Below, in pieces: positions 17,632 through 26,478 of a DNA stretch of 64,000 nt. The stretch lies in the NCBI RefSeq assembly GCF_015752315.1, contig NZ_JADOVJ010000001.1, positions 992,001 through 1,056,000 on the forward strand, in the 5' to 3' direction. The notes under the pieces are model-generated. The model was not told where the DNA came from, searched no databases, and was given only the letters and a program-made list of their open reading frames with translations. The translations under genes and the position numbers were made by a program. Positions within the stretch are counted from its first letter, which is position 1; every line of letters starts with the position of its first letter. This DNA is from Nocardioides luteus. Lineage in GTDB: Bacteria; Actinomycetota; Actinomycetes; Propionibacteriales; Nocardioidaceae.

Positions 17632-17647
17632 GGCGGTGACGACCGCC
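17632..17647. promoter_or_regulatory. GC-rich hairpin and 14-bp direct repeat in the catR-benA region
   Basis: GGCGGT-gacg-ACCGCC is a perfect inverted repeat (17632-17647). The 14 bases gtgacgaccgccac at 17636-17649 recur exactly at 17751-17764, just before benA. Two identical sites 115 bp apart that bracket the divergent promoters suggest paired operators for a second regulator, perhaps the LAL protein at 23806. Confidence 0.4.
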
Positions 17648-17693
17648 ACACTAAGCCTGCGATAGATAAACAACAAGGACGAAACAGGCGCCT

Positions 17694-17716
17694 ATTGATT
17701 GATTCGAGTGATCAAT
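17694..17716. promoter_or_regulatory. LysR-type operator (ATTGAT-N11-ATCAAT)
   Basis: A perfect inverted repeat, ATTGAT at 17694-17699 and ATCAAT at 17711-17716, has the T-N11-A geometry of LysR recognition sites. It lies about midway between the LysR start (17615) and benA (17810), so it can serve both directions. The overlapping palindrome ATCAATTGAT (17711-17720) may form the second half-site pair used when inducer is bound. Confidence 0.6.
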
Positions 17717-17809
17717 TGATGCCTAGGTCGGAACTGGGCATTCACCTGGTGTGACGACCGCCACTGCCTTGCGAAGGTGTGGTCACCGTCACCCGTTGGA
17801 GGCATCACC

Positions 17810-19177
17810 ATGACCGCACCGCTCACCGAGAGCCTGGGCCACATCGAGAACGTTCTGTCGGACGCCGTGGTCGAGGACCGCGAGGCCGGGATCTACCGCG
17901 CCAACCGCCGGATCTTCACCGACGAGGAGATCTTCGAGCTGGAGATGAAGCACATCTTCGAGGGCAACTGGATCTACCTCGCCCACGAGAGCCAGGTGCC
18001 GAACCCCGGCGACTACCTCACCACCTACATCGGGCGGCAGCCGGTCGTGATCACCCGCGACAAGGACGGCGAGCTGCACTGCATGATCAACGCCTGCGCC
18101 CACCGCGGCGCGATGCTGTGCCGGCGCAAGACCGACAACCGGATGACCCTGACCTGCCCGTTCCACGGCTGGACGTTCCGCAACGACGGCACGCTGCTCA
18201 AGGTCAAGGACCCCGACGACGCCGGCTACCCGGAGAGCTTCAACACCGAGGGTTCCCACAACCTCACCCACGTGGCCCGCTTCGACAGCTACCGCGGCTT
18301 CCTGTTCGGCTCGCTCAACGAGGACGTGCTCCCGCTCGACGAGCACCTCGGCGACACCGTCAAGGTCATCGACATGCTCGTCGACCAGTCGCCCGACGGG
18401 CTCGAGGTCCTGCGCGGCGCCTCGACCTACACCTACGACGGCAACTGGAAGGTCCAGGCGGAGAACGGCGCGGACGGCTACCACGTCACCGCCACCCACT
18501 GGAACTACGCCGCCACCACCTCACGCCGCAACACCGGCGAGTCGAAGAACACCACCAAGACCGTCGACGCCGGCAGCTGGGGCAAGGCCGGCGGCGGCTA
18601 CTGGTCCTACCCGAACGGCCACCTGTGCCTGTGGACCTGGGCCGCCAACCCCGCCGACCGGCCGCTGTGGGACCAGATGGACACGCTCAAGGAGAAATTC
18701 GGCGACGCCAAGGGCGAGTTCATGGTCAAGGGCTCCCGCAATCTGCTGCTCTACCCGAACGTGTATCTGATGGACCAGTTCTCGACCCAGATCCGGCACT
18801 TCCGGCCGATCTCGGTCGACAAGACCGAGGTCACCATCTACTGCATCGCCCCCAAGGGCGAGAGCCCCGAGTCGCGAGCCTGGCGGATCCGGCAGTACGA
18901 GGACTTCTTCAACGCCTCCGGCATGGCCACGCCCGACGACCTGGAGGAGTTCCGGTCCTGCTACGTGACGTACCAGGCCTCCGCCGCGCCGTGGAACGAC
19001 ATGAGCCGCGGCGCCGAGCACTGGCTCACCGGTCCCGACGAGGTCGCCGAGGCGCTGGAGATGCCGGGCGTCATCTCGGCCGGCGCGAAGAACGAGGACG
19101 AGGGGCTCTACCCGGTCATGCACGCGCAGTGGGCCGAGCAGATGCGTACGGCCATCGCGAACGAGAAGGGGAAGTGA
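17810..19177 (+). CDS. benA: Benzoate 1,2-dioxygenase, large (alpha) subunit
   Basis: The protein has 455 residues. The Rieske [2Fe-2S] site is C96-x-H98 and C116-x2-H119. The mononuclear iron site is in [13 protein letters not shown] (D222 bridge, H225, H230). With BenB it forms the oxygenase that adds O2 to benzoate, giving the cis-diol carboxylate. TTGGAGG stands about eight bases before the ATG at 17810. It is first in the plus-strand ben operon, divergent from the LysR-cat operon. Toluate or anthranilate dioxygenases are close homologues; the gene order supports benzoate. Confidence 0.95.
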   Translation: MTAPLTESLGHIENVLSDAVVEDREAGIYRANRRIFTDEEIFELEMKHIFEGNWIYLAHESQVPNPGDYLTTYIGRQPVVITRDKDGELHCMINACAHRGAMLCRRKTDNRMTLTCPFHGWTFRNDGTLLKVKDPDDAGYPESFNTEGSHNLTHVARFDSYRGFLFGSLNEDVLPLDEHLGDTVKVIDMLVDQSPDGLEVLRGASTYTYDGNWKVQAENGADGYHVTATHWNYAATTSRRNTGESKNTTKTVDAGSWGKAGGGYWSYPNGHLCLWTWAANPADRPLWDQMDTLKEKFGDAKGEFMVKGSRNLLLYPNVYLMDQFSTQIRHFRPISVDKTEVTIYCIAPKGESPESRAWRIRQYEDFFNASGMATPDDLEEFRSCYVTYQASAAPWNDMSRGAEHWLTGPDEVAEALEMPGVISAGAKNEDEGLYPVMHAQWAEQMRTAIANEKGK

Positions 19178-19179
19178 CC

Positions 19180-19704
19180 ATGACGCTCACGCAGAACGCG
19201 CCCGCCGGGGCGAAGCTGATCACGCAGAACGCGATCGAGCAGTTCCTCTACCGCGAGGCGCGCTTCCTCGACGACCGCGAGTTCGAGAAGTGGCTCGAGT
19301 GCTACGCCGACGACGTCGTCTACTGGATGCCCTGCTGGGACGACGCCGACCTCCTCACCGAGGACCCGCAGACGGAGATGTCGCTCATCTACTACCCCAA
19401 CAAGGGTGGCCTGGAGGACCGCGTCTTCCGGATCCGTACGGAGCGGTCCTCGGCCACCTCGCTGCCGGAGCCGCGTACGTCCCACAACATCAGCAACGTC
19501 GAGGTCATCGAGCGCCGCGGCGACCTGGTCGACGTGCGCTTCAACTGGCACACCATGTACTTCCGCTACAAGACCGTCGACCCCTACTACGGCACGTCGT
19601 TCTACACGATCGACTTCTCCGGTGAGCAGCCGCTGATCCGCCGCAAGACGGTGGTGCTGAAGAACGACTACATTCACCACGTCGTCGACATCTACCACGT
19701 CTGA
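19180..19704 (+). CDS. benB: Benzoate 1,2-dioxygenase, small (beta) subunit
   Basis: The protein has 174 residues, typical of ring-hydroxylating dioxygenase beta subunits with a cystatin-like fold and no cofactor. Segments such as IEQFLYREARFLDDREFEKWLECYADDVVYWMP are family-diagnostic. The ATG at 19180 follows GAAGGGGAAG with seven bases between; a GTG at 19174 overlapping the benA stop is the alternative. It lies two bases after benA and eight before the benC fusion. Confidence 0.94.
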   Translation: MTLTQNAPAGAKLITQNAIEQFLYREARFLDDREFEKWLECYADDVVYWMPCWDDADLLTEDPQTEMSLIYYPNKGGLEDRVFRIRTERSSATSLPEPRTSHNISNVEVIERRGDLVDVRFNWHTMYFRYKTVDPYYGTSFYTIDFSGEQPLIRRKTVVLKNDYIHHVVDIYHV

Positions 19705-19712
19705 GGCGCGCG

Positions 19713-22430
19713 ATGACTGCAACAGAGACCGAGCCCACGACCGGGGTCGCGACCCACCAGGTCGCACTGTCCTTCGAGGACGGCGTGACCCGGTTCATCA
19801 CCGTCCGTGAGGACCAGACCGTCGCCGACGCGTCCTACCGGCAGCGGATCAACATCCCGCTGGACTGCCGCGACGGCGCCTGCGGGACCTGCAAGGCGCT
19901 GTGCGAGTCGGGGGAGTACGACGGCGGCACCTACATCGAGGACGCGCTGTCGGCGGCGGAGGCCGCCCAGGGGTACGCCCTGCCGTGCTCGATGAAGCCG
20001 CGCTCGGACCTCGCGCTGCAGATCGCCACCACCTCCGAGGTCGCCAAGACCGGCGCCGCGAGCTACACCGGCACCGTCGTCGGCCTGGACCGGCTGAGCC
20101 CGACCACGGTCGAGCTCTCCCTCGACATCCCCAACCGCGGCGACCTCGCCTTCCTGCCGGGTCAGTACGTCAACATCGCCGTCCCCGGCACCGAGGTCAC
20201 CCGGTCGTACTCCTTCGCCAACGCCCCGCACGAGGAGCGGCTCGTCTTCCTGGTCAAGCTGACCGAGGGCGGCGCGATGTCGACCTGGCTGACCGAGCGC
20301 GCCGCCGTCGGCGACGAGGTCACCTTCACCGGGCCGAACGGCTCCTTCTTCCTGCGCGAGGCCCGCCGGCCGGTGCTGATGCTCGCCGGCGGCACCGGGC
20401 TCGCGCCGGTGCTCTCGATGCTGCGCCAGCTCGAGGTCGACGGCTGCGACCGCGGCGGCCGGCTGGTCTACGGCGTCAGCACCGACGACGATCTGGTCAA
20501 GCTCGACGAGGTCGGCGAGCTGATCGCGCGGCTGCCCGGGTTCAGCTGGGACCACTGCGTCTCCGACCCCGCCTCGACCGCGGCCAACAAGGGCTACGTG
20601 ATGAGCCTGATCCGCGAGCAGGACCTGCACGACGGCGACGTCGCGATCTACCTGTGCGGCCCGCCGCCGATGGTCGAGGCGGTGCGTACGCACGTCGCCG
20701 GTGCCGGCATCGAGCCCACCGGGTTCTACTACGAGAAGTTCGCCCTCGCCGTCCCCGCTGCCGAGGCGTCAGCCCCGTCGGCCGAGGCGTCAGCCCCGTC
20801 GGCCGAGGCGTCACCTGTACGCATCGAGCTGGAGACACACCCCGAGGCACGGGCGATCGCGGGCCAGCAGATTCTCCCGGCGCTCGACCTCGGCCCCGCC
20901 GGATCGGCTGCCGCGGCTCGGGACGACGGAGATGTCGTACGCCGCATCGCCGGTCAGCTGGTCGCGCCCGCTCCCGCTGGTCGAGCCGCGAGCGCCAGCG
21001 AGCGTGTCGAGACCAACACGGTCGAGGACCTGATCGAGTCTCCCGAGGCGCGGGGTATCGGCGGTCAGGTGACGTTCGCTCGAGACGACTCTGTTGGTCT
21101 CGACACGCCTCCGCCTAGCGGCTCCGGCGGCTCGACCGGCGGGGACACCACTGCGGACGGCTACACGATCGGCGAGGAGCACCCGGACATCTCCGCGTCC
21201 GACGCGATCTTCGAGGCCCGGGCGGCGCTGGAGGTGGGGGCGCTCGACCTGACCATCGGGCGGCTCGACTCCCGGCAGCTGGCCGGCTACCGGCTGCTCG
21301 CCGAGTCGACCCTCCCGTACGTCGACGGCGACCGGTTCCTCGACGCCCACGGCTACACCGAGTCGAACGCGGCCTTCCACGACTACCTGTTCACCCTCAC
21401 CGGCAACGGCCATCTGCTGGCCGCCTACCAGGCGCTCGGGGTCAAGGGCCGGATGGAGGACGTGCTGCGCAACGCCACCTGGTGCCACCCGCGGTGCGCC
21501 CAGGACCACCTCGACATCGTCGAGGCGTTCGAGCGCGGCGACCGGATCGCCGCCCGCGACCTGATCAAGGCCCACAGCGAGCGGTCCAAGGAGACGATGC
21601 GGCGCGCGATGGCGGAGTCGGCCGCCGCGACCAGGCCGAGGTTCATCACCCCGGGCCGGTTCGCCGGGCAGGTCGTGGTGGTCACCGGCGCGGCCCAGGG
21701 CATCGGCGCCCAGGTCGCCCGCCGGGTGGCCGCCGAGGGCGGCAAGGTCGTCCTCGCCGACCGCTCCCCGCTGGTCGCCGAGGTCACCGACGAGCTCACT
21801 GGCCAGGGCGCGAGCGCCAGCGCGGTCGAGTGCGACCTCGAGCGCTTCGAGGGCGCGGCCGCCCTCGTGGAGCGGGCAGTCGCGACGTACGGCCGGATCG
21901 ACGTGCTGATCAACAACGTCGGCGGAGCGATCAATTTCAAGCCGTTCACCGAGTTCACCGCCGAGCAGATCGACGCCGAGATCACCCGCTCGCTGATGAC
22001 CACGCTCTACGCCTGCCGGGCCGCTCTGCCGGGCATGGTCGAGCGCGGTCGCGGCGTGATCGTCAACGTTTCCTCGGCCGCGACCCGGGGCATCCACCGG
22101 ATCCCGTACTCGGCCGCGAAGGGCGGGATCAACGCGATCACCGCCTCCCTCGCGCTGGAGTACGCCGGCGACGGCATCCGGGTCACCGCGACGGCCCCGG
22201 GAGGTACGGAGGCTCCGCCGCGCCGGATCTCCCGGGGCACACCAACGCCCAGGACGGAGACCGAGAAGGCGTGGTTCCAGGCCCACATCGACCAGACCCT
22301 CGAGACCTCACTGATGCACCGCTACGGCACGCTCGACGAGCAGGCCGCCGCGATCTGCTTCCTCGCCTCCGAGGAAGCCTCCTACATCACCGGCACGATC
22401 CTTCCCGTCGCCGGCGGTGACCTCGGCTGA
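19713..22430 (+). CDS. benC: Triple fusion: benzoate dioxygenase reductase (BenC) - FCD domain - dihydroxycyclohexadiene carboxylate dehydrogenase (BenD)
   Basis: The protein has 905 residues in one open frame. Residues 1-345 are BenC: ferredoxin cysteines C52, C57, C60, C92, FAD motif RSYSFAN, NAD segment GGTGLAPVLSM and YLCGPPPM. Residues about 348-480 are a low-complexity linker encoded by repeats. Residues about 490-640 match the all-helical FCD ligand domain of GntR regulators (ESNAAFHDYLF; QDHLDIVEAFERGD; KAHSERS) but without any DNA-binding domain. Residues about 646-905 are an SDR with TGAAQGIGA and YSAAK, i.e. BenD, which oxidises the benzoate cis-diol to catechol. BenC proteins near 510 residues are known in Corynebacterium-type clusters; fusion to BenD appears unusual. 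Confidence 0.92.
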   Translation: MTATETEPTTGVATHQVALSFEDGVTRFITVREDQTVADASYRQRINIPLDCRDGACGTCKALCESGEYDGGTYIEDALSAAEAAQGYALPCSMKPRSDLALQIATTSEVAKTGAASYTGTVVGLDRLSPTTVELSLDIPNRGDLAFLPGQYVNIAVPGTEVTRSYSFANAPHEERLVFLVKLTEGGAMSTWLTERAAVGDEVTFTGPNGSFFLREARRPVLMLAGGTGLAPVLSMLRQLEVDGCDRGGRLVYGVSTDDDLVKLDEVGELIARLPGFSWDHCVSDPASTAANKGYVMSLIREQDLHDGDVAIYLCGPPPMVEAVRTHVAGAGIEPTGFYYEKFALAVPAAEASAPSAEASAPSAEASPVRIELETHPEARAIAGQQILPALDLGPAGSAAAARDDGDVVRRIAGQLVAPAPAGRAASASERVETNTVEDLIESPEARGIGGQVTFARDDSVGLDTPPPSGSGGSTGGDTTADGYTIGEEHPDISASDAIFEARAALEVGALDLTIGRLDSRQLAGYRLLAESTLPYVDGDRFLDAHGYTESNAAFHDYLFTLTGNGHLLAAYQALGVKGRMEDVLRNATWCHPRCAQDHLDIVEAFERGDRIAARDLIKAHSERSKETMRRAMAESAAATRPRFITPGRFAGQVVVVTGAAQGIGAQVARRVAAEGGKVVLADRSPLVAEVTDELTGQGASASAVECDLERFEGAAALVERAVATYGRIDVLINNVGGAINFKPFTEFTAEQIDAEITRSLMTTLYACRAALPGMVERGRGVIVNVSSAATRGIHRIPYSAAKGGINAITASLALEYAGDGIRVTATAPGGTEAPPRRISRGTPTPRTETEKAWFQAHIDQTLETSLMHRYGTLDEQAAAICFLASEEASYITGTILPVAGGDLG
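20760..20812 (+). repeat. 21-bp tandem repeat inside the benC fusion linker
   Basis: GCCGAGGCGTC begins at 20760, 20781 and 20802, giving two full 21-bp units and a partial third. Each unit encodes AEASAPS. The same unit, with the same 21-bp spacing, occurs in the intergenic array at 47576-47710. Confidence 0.85.
20977..21139. repeat. Inverted pair of REP-like elements in the benC-FCD linker
   Basis: GCGTGTCGAGACCAAC (21002-21017) and its exact reverse complement (21093-21108) form a 16-bp inverted repeat. Each lies in a longer imperfect palindrome (about 20977-21017 and 21093-21139) whose theme, tcgagcc / gagcgccagcgagcg / gtcgagacca, resembles dispersed intergenic repeats of actinobacterial genomes. 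They are read in frame as linker residues about 422-476. Confidence 0.7.
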
Positions 22431-22464
22431 GCCACCAGGTCCTCTCTCGGGGCCGTTCCCCCTT

Positions 22465-22480
22465 CGCGAGCGCGCTCGCG
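22465..22480. promoter_or_regulatory. 16-bp perfect palindrome before benK
   Basis: CGCGAGCGCGCTCGCG is self-complementary and lies between the benC fusion stop and the benK start. It may be an mRNA hairpin that tunes expression within the operon, or part of a repeat element. No T-run follows, so it is unlikely to be a simple terminator. Confidence 0.4.
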
Positions 22481-22499
22481 TCACCCATGGAGATCACCC

Positions 22500-23792
22500 A
22501 TGCCCGACAACACCGAAAACACCGACCAAACCGCCCGGGCCACCACCGGGCGCCAGCTGTCCTGGGTCGTCGCGCTCTCCGCGCTGGCCCTGATGTTCGA
22601 CGGCTACGACCTCGTGGTCTACGGCACGGTGCTGCCGACGCTCATGGCCGACCCCACCCAGATCGGGCAGCTCTCCGCGGGCCAGGCGGGCACGCTGGGC
22701 AGCTACGCCCTGATCGGCGTGCTGGTCGGGGCGCTGAGCGCGGGTGCGGTCAGCGACCGGATCGGCCGCCGCAAGGTCGTGCTCGCCAGCATCACCTGGT
22801 TCTCCCTCGGGATGGCCGCGACCGCGTTCGCGCCGTCGATCGCCGTCTTCGGCATCCTGCGCTTCCTCACCGGCATCGGGCTGGGCGCGATCCTGGCGAC
22901 CGTGGGTGCCCTGGTCGCGGAGTTCGCGCCGCCGGAGCGGAAGAACCGGCTCAACGCGATCGTCTACAGCGGCATCCCCGCCGGTGGCGTGAGCGCCTCG
23001 CTGATGGCCCTGATCATCGACCCGAGCGGCTCCAACTGGCGGATCCTGATGGCGATCGGCGCCGCCCCGCTGGTCCTGTTGCTCCCGTTCGCCGTCGCCA
23101 AGCTGCCCGAGTCGCAGCTTTGGCTCGACTCGCGTGGCCGCGTCGCCGCGACCAGCACCCAGGAGGCGGTCGGCTTCGGTGCCGTGGCCCGCCGCCCGCT
23201 CGCCTTCCCGACCCTCGTGCTCGGCCTGATGAGCTTCTCCGGCCTGCTGCTGACCTACGGTCTCAACACCTGGCTGCCGAAGATCATGGAGGACAACGGC
23301 TACGGCAAGGCGTACGCGCTCACCTTCCTGCTGGTGCTCAACGGTGGCGCCATCATCGGCGGTCTCCTCGCCTCGTACGTCGCCGACCGCACCGGCGCCA
23401 AGAAGGTGGTCTCGACGACCTTCGTGCTCGCCGGCCTGATGCTCCTGCTGCTGCCCCTCGGGCTGCCGCTCGCCGTCCTGTTCCCAGCCGTCGCGATCGC
23501 CGGCGTCGGCACGATCGGCACCCAGGTGCTCATCTACGGGCTGGTCGCCAACTACTACCCGACCCGGGCCCGCGGCGCGGGCGTCGCCTGGTGCGCCGGG
23601 TTCGGCCGGCTCGGCGGGATCGTCGGGCCGATCATCGGCGGGGCACTCGTCGCTGCCGGTGTCGGCGGCACGACCGCCTTCCAGATCTTCGCGGGTGTCG
23701 CGGTGCTCGGTGCGGTGGTCACCGTGGCGGTGCCGCGCTCCCCGCAGGAGACCGTCATGGACGTCGCGCTCGAGGAAGGCCTGCCCGCGTGA
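22500..23792 (+). CDS. benK: Aromatic acid/H+ symporter, MFS (benzoate transporter)
   Basis: The protein has 430 residues and about 12 membrane helices. MFDGYDLVVYGTVLP in helix 1 is the signature of the aromatic acid:H+ symporter family, where the aspartate is needed for transport, and GALSAGAVSDRIGRRKVV is the cytoplasmic loop motif of the MFS. It should import benzoate with protons. GGAGA precedes the ATG at 22500 by six bases. It lies 69 bases after the benC fusion and 13 before the LAL regulator. Confidence 0.92.
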   Translation: MPDNTENTDQTARATTGRQLSWVVALSALALMFDGYDLVVYGTVLPTLMADPTQIGQLSAGQAGTLGSYALIGVLVGALSAGAVSDRIGRRKVVLASITWFSLGMAATAFAPSIAVFGILRFLTGIGLGAILATVGALVAEFAPPERKNRLNAIVYSGIPAGGVSASLMALIIDPSGSNWRILMAIGAAPLVLLLPFAVAKLPESQLWLDSRGRVAATSTQEAVGFGAVARRPLAFPTLVLGLMSFSGLLLTYGLNTWLPKIMEDNGYGKAYALTFLLVLNGGAIIGGLLASYVADRTGAKKVVSTTFVLAGLMLLLLPLGLPLAVLFPAVAIAGVGTIGTQVLIYGLVANYYPTRARGAGVAWCAGFGRLGGIVGPIIGGALVAAGVGGTTAFQIFAGVAVLGAVVTVAVPRSPQETVMDVALEEGLPA

Positions 23793-23805
23793 GGAGGCCT
23801 AGGGT

Positions 23806-26478
23806 GTGACCGTGCTCATAGAGAGAGCTGGGTGTGTCGGTCGCGAGGACGAGCTCGTCGAGCTCACCTCGCGGCTGGCCCTGGCTCGCACCGAAGGCTC
23901 CGCCGCCGTCCTGGTCCTCGGGGACCCGGGACTGGGCAAGACCGCGCTGCTGCGTGGCCTGGCGGACCGGGTCGCGACGCCGGCCCTGACGGCCCGCGCG
24001 GGTGCCTGGGAGCAGGACTGCCCCGGCTCGGTGCTGCGCCAGCTGCTCGGTGAAGAGCCACCGGACGACGCGGTCGCCGCGGCCGACACCCTGATCGCAC
24101 GAGCCCTGGCCGAGTATGCAGGGGAGTCCGGTCTCGTCCTGGTCGACGACGCCGACCTCGCCGACACGCTCTCGCTGCAGGCGATCGCCTCCGCGCTGCG
24201 CCGCCACCACGACGCACCGGTGCTGGTGGTGCTGGCGGCCACCCGCAGCACCCCGTTCCTCGGCGAGATCGCCGCCGAGACCGTACGCATCGAGGGGCTG
24301 GACGCGACCGCGGTCGGCGAGCTCGCGGCACTGCGCGGACGGGTCCTGCACCCGGCGATGGCCGAGGTCCTCACCCGCCACACCGCCGGCAGCCCGCGCG
24401 ACGCGGTCGCCCTGCTCGACGAGCTCCCGCCGAGCCGCTGGGCGCGGCCGGACACCCAGCTGCCCGCCCCCGTCCACGTACGCGACGAGGTCCAGCTCGC
24501 GCTCGCCGGCTGCGGTGCCGACGGGCGCGCCCTCGCCGAGGCCTTCGCGATCCTCGGGGAGGACGCGTCGCTGGGTCAGGCGGCGACCCTCGCCGGCCTC
24601 GACGACCCGCTGTCCGCGGTCGACGCCCTGGCCGCGGCCGGGCTGATCGAGACCACCCGCGACCACCGCCCCCGATGGCGTACGCCGCTGGTCGGCGTCG
24701 CCGTGCTGGGCACGATGGGCGCCCGCCGGGCCGCCGACGCCCACCAGCGGGCGGCCGCGATCGTCGACGACGAGGTCCGACGGGCCCGGCATCTCGTCGC
24801 CGCGACCCCGGTGCCCGACGCCGAGCTCGCCGACGAGGTCGCCCGACTGGCGCAGCGACGGGGCGACGAGGGTGCCTGGGCGCAGGCGGCGGCCCTCTAC
24901 CGCGACGCCAGCCGCCTCACCGAGGACCCGGTATGCCGCGACGACCGGCTGATCCGCTCGGTCGACGCGCTGGTCGCGGCGGGCGACGGCATGGGCGCCG
25001 CGGCGCTGGTGCCCGTGGTCGAGAGCCTGCGCGAGACGCCGCTGCGCGACGCGGTGCTCGCCTACCTGGCGATCCTGCGCGGCCGCGCCACCGAGGCCGA
25101 GGTGCGCCTCGCGCGCGCCTGGGACATCGTCAACGCCGACCGCGAGCCCGAGACCGCCGCGCTGATCGCCACCCGCCGGGTGCTGCACTCGCTGGCCCTG
25201 TGTCGCGGCGAGGAGCTGGTCTCCTGGGCCGACCGGGCGATCTCGCTGGCCGGACGTGACTCGGCCGCGGGCGTCGAGGCGGCGGCGATCCGCGGGCTCG
25301 GGCTGGCGATGGCCGGCCGGTTCGAGGAGGCCCACGAGGCCTACGCCCTGGCCGCCCGTCGCGTCGGCCACAGCGCCCAGACCCAGCGGGTCACGATGGG
25401 CCGTGGCTGGCTCGACGTGCTCGCCGACGAGCCCGACGAGGCCCGTAGCCGGCTGGAGGGGGTCACCGACCCGAGGATCCTCGGCGGCTCGACCCGGATC
25501 GCGATGTGGGCGCTGGCCTGGCTGGCGCGGGTGCAGTTCCTGACCGGCGAGGGCGACGCGGCCCTGCAGACGGTCGCCGCCGGGCGAGCGCTCGCGACGA
25601 CCTCGGGCATCGCCCTGGTCACGCCCTTGCTGGAGTGGACCGCCACCGAGACCCACCTGCTGCGCGGCAGCTGGGAGGAGGCCGCCCGCACCGCCCGCGC
25701 CGCCGAGATCGGCGCCCAGGGCTACGAGATCATGCGGGTCCCCGCGCTCCTCGCCCGCGCCCACATCGCCGAGGCGCGCAGCGACTTCCGCGCCGTCCTC
25801 CGCATCCTCGAGCCGCTCACCCACGCCCCGGCCGGCAGCGCCCTGACCGAGCCGGCCATCTGGCCCTGGGCCGAGACGTACGCCGCCGCGCTGGTCGCGG
25901 AGGGCCGGCTCGACGAGGCCGACGAGTTCCTGCGCCCGCACGAGACCCGCGCCCGGGAGGAGCAGCACCGCTCAGCCCAGGCCAGGCTGGCCACCGCCCG
26001 CGGCCGCTGGTACGGCGCCCGCGGCGATCTGGCCGGGGTCCGCGACACCTTCGACCGCGCCCTCGAGCTGCTCGACGGGCTGCCGCTGCGCTACGAGCGC
26101 GCCCGGGTGACCTTCGCCTACGGCCAGGCGCTGCGCCGTGCCGGCCGCCGCCGCGACGCCGAGGCGCTGCTCTCCTCCGCCCGCGACCTGTGGGACGGCC
26201 TGGGCGCGACGATGTACGTCGACGCGGCCGAGCGCGAGCTGCGCGCCGGGGGAGTGCGGGCACCGCGCGGCCGGCGAGGCCCGGTGGACCTGACCCCGCA
26301 GGAGGAGACCGTCGCCGAGATGGTCGCCTCGGGCCTCTCCAACCGCGAGGTCGCCGCCCAGCTGTTCGTCTCGCCCAAGACCGTGCAGTACCACCTGACC
26401 CGCATCTACGCGAAGCTCGGCGTCCGCAGCCGGACCGAGCTCGCGGCGATGGCGGCCGAGCCGACGGAGGAGCCTTGA
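23806..26478 (+). CDS. benR: LAL-type LuxR regulator in the ben operon (BenR-like)
   Basis: The protein has 890 residues. An N-terminal ATPase domain carries Walker A GDPGLGKT (39-46) and Walker B-like LVLVDDADLAD; a long helical TPR-like middle follows; the C-terminus (about 825-885) is a LuxR helix-turn-helix, LTPQEETVAEMVASGLSNREVAAQLFVSPKTV. LAL proteins are ATP-dependent activators. The position between benK and benE is that of the LuxR-type BenR of Corynebacterium glutamicum, so activation of ben genes is likely. The GTG at 23806 follows benK closely. Its stop overlaps the benE start. Confidence 0.88.
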   Translation: MTVLIERAGCVGREDELVELTSRLALARTEGSAAVLVLGDPGLGKTALLRGLADRVATPALTARAGAWEQDCPGSVLRQLLGEEPPDDAVAAADTLIARALAEYAGESGLVLVDDADLADTLSLQAIASALRRHHDAPVLVVLAATRSTPFLGEIAAETVRIEGLDATAVGELAALRGRVLHPAMAEVLTRHTAGSPRDAVALLDELPPSRWARPDTQLPAPVHVRDEVQLALAGCGADGRALAEAFAILGEDASLGQAATLAGLDDPLSAVDALAAAGLIETTRDHRPRWRTPLVGVAVLGTMGARRAADAHQRAAAIVDDEVRRARHLVAATPVPDAELADEVARLAQRRGDEGAWAQAAALYRDASRLTEDPVCRDDRLIRSVDALVAAGDGMGAAALVPVVESLRETPLRDAVLAYLAILRGRATEAEVRLARAWDIVNADREPETAALIATRRVLHSLALCRGEELVSWADRAISLAGRDSAAGVEAAAIRGLGLAMAGRFEEAHEAYALAARRVGHSAQTQRVTMGRGWLDVLADEPDEARSRLEGVTDPRILGGSTRIAMWALAWLARVQFLTGEGDAALQTVAAGRALATTSGIALVTPLLEWTATETHLLRGSWEEAARTARAAEIGAQGYEIMRVPALLARAHIAEARSDFRAVLRILEPLTHAPAGSALTEPAIWPWAETYAAALVAEGRLDEADEFLRPHETRAREEQHRSAQARLATARGRWYGARGDLAGVRDTFDRALELLDGLPLRYERARVTFAYGQALRRAGRRRDAEALLSSARDLWDGLGATMYVDAAERELRAGGVRAPRGRRGPVDLTPQEETVAEMVASGLSNREVAAQLFVSPKTVQYHLTRIYAKLGVRSRTELAAMAAEPTEEP

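Noticed and set aside
20760..20812. Possible CRISPR repeats
   Set aside because: Units are 21 bp, adjacent and without spacers; the same unit forms arrays elsewhere. No cas genes are present.
19713..22430. Sequence error joining benC and benD
   Set aside because: The frame holds across an FCD domain and about 130 residues of repeat-coded linker with no stop. A single-base error could not add the FCD domain or the linker.
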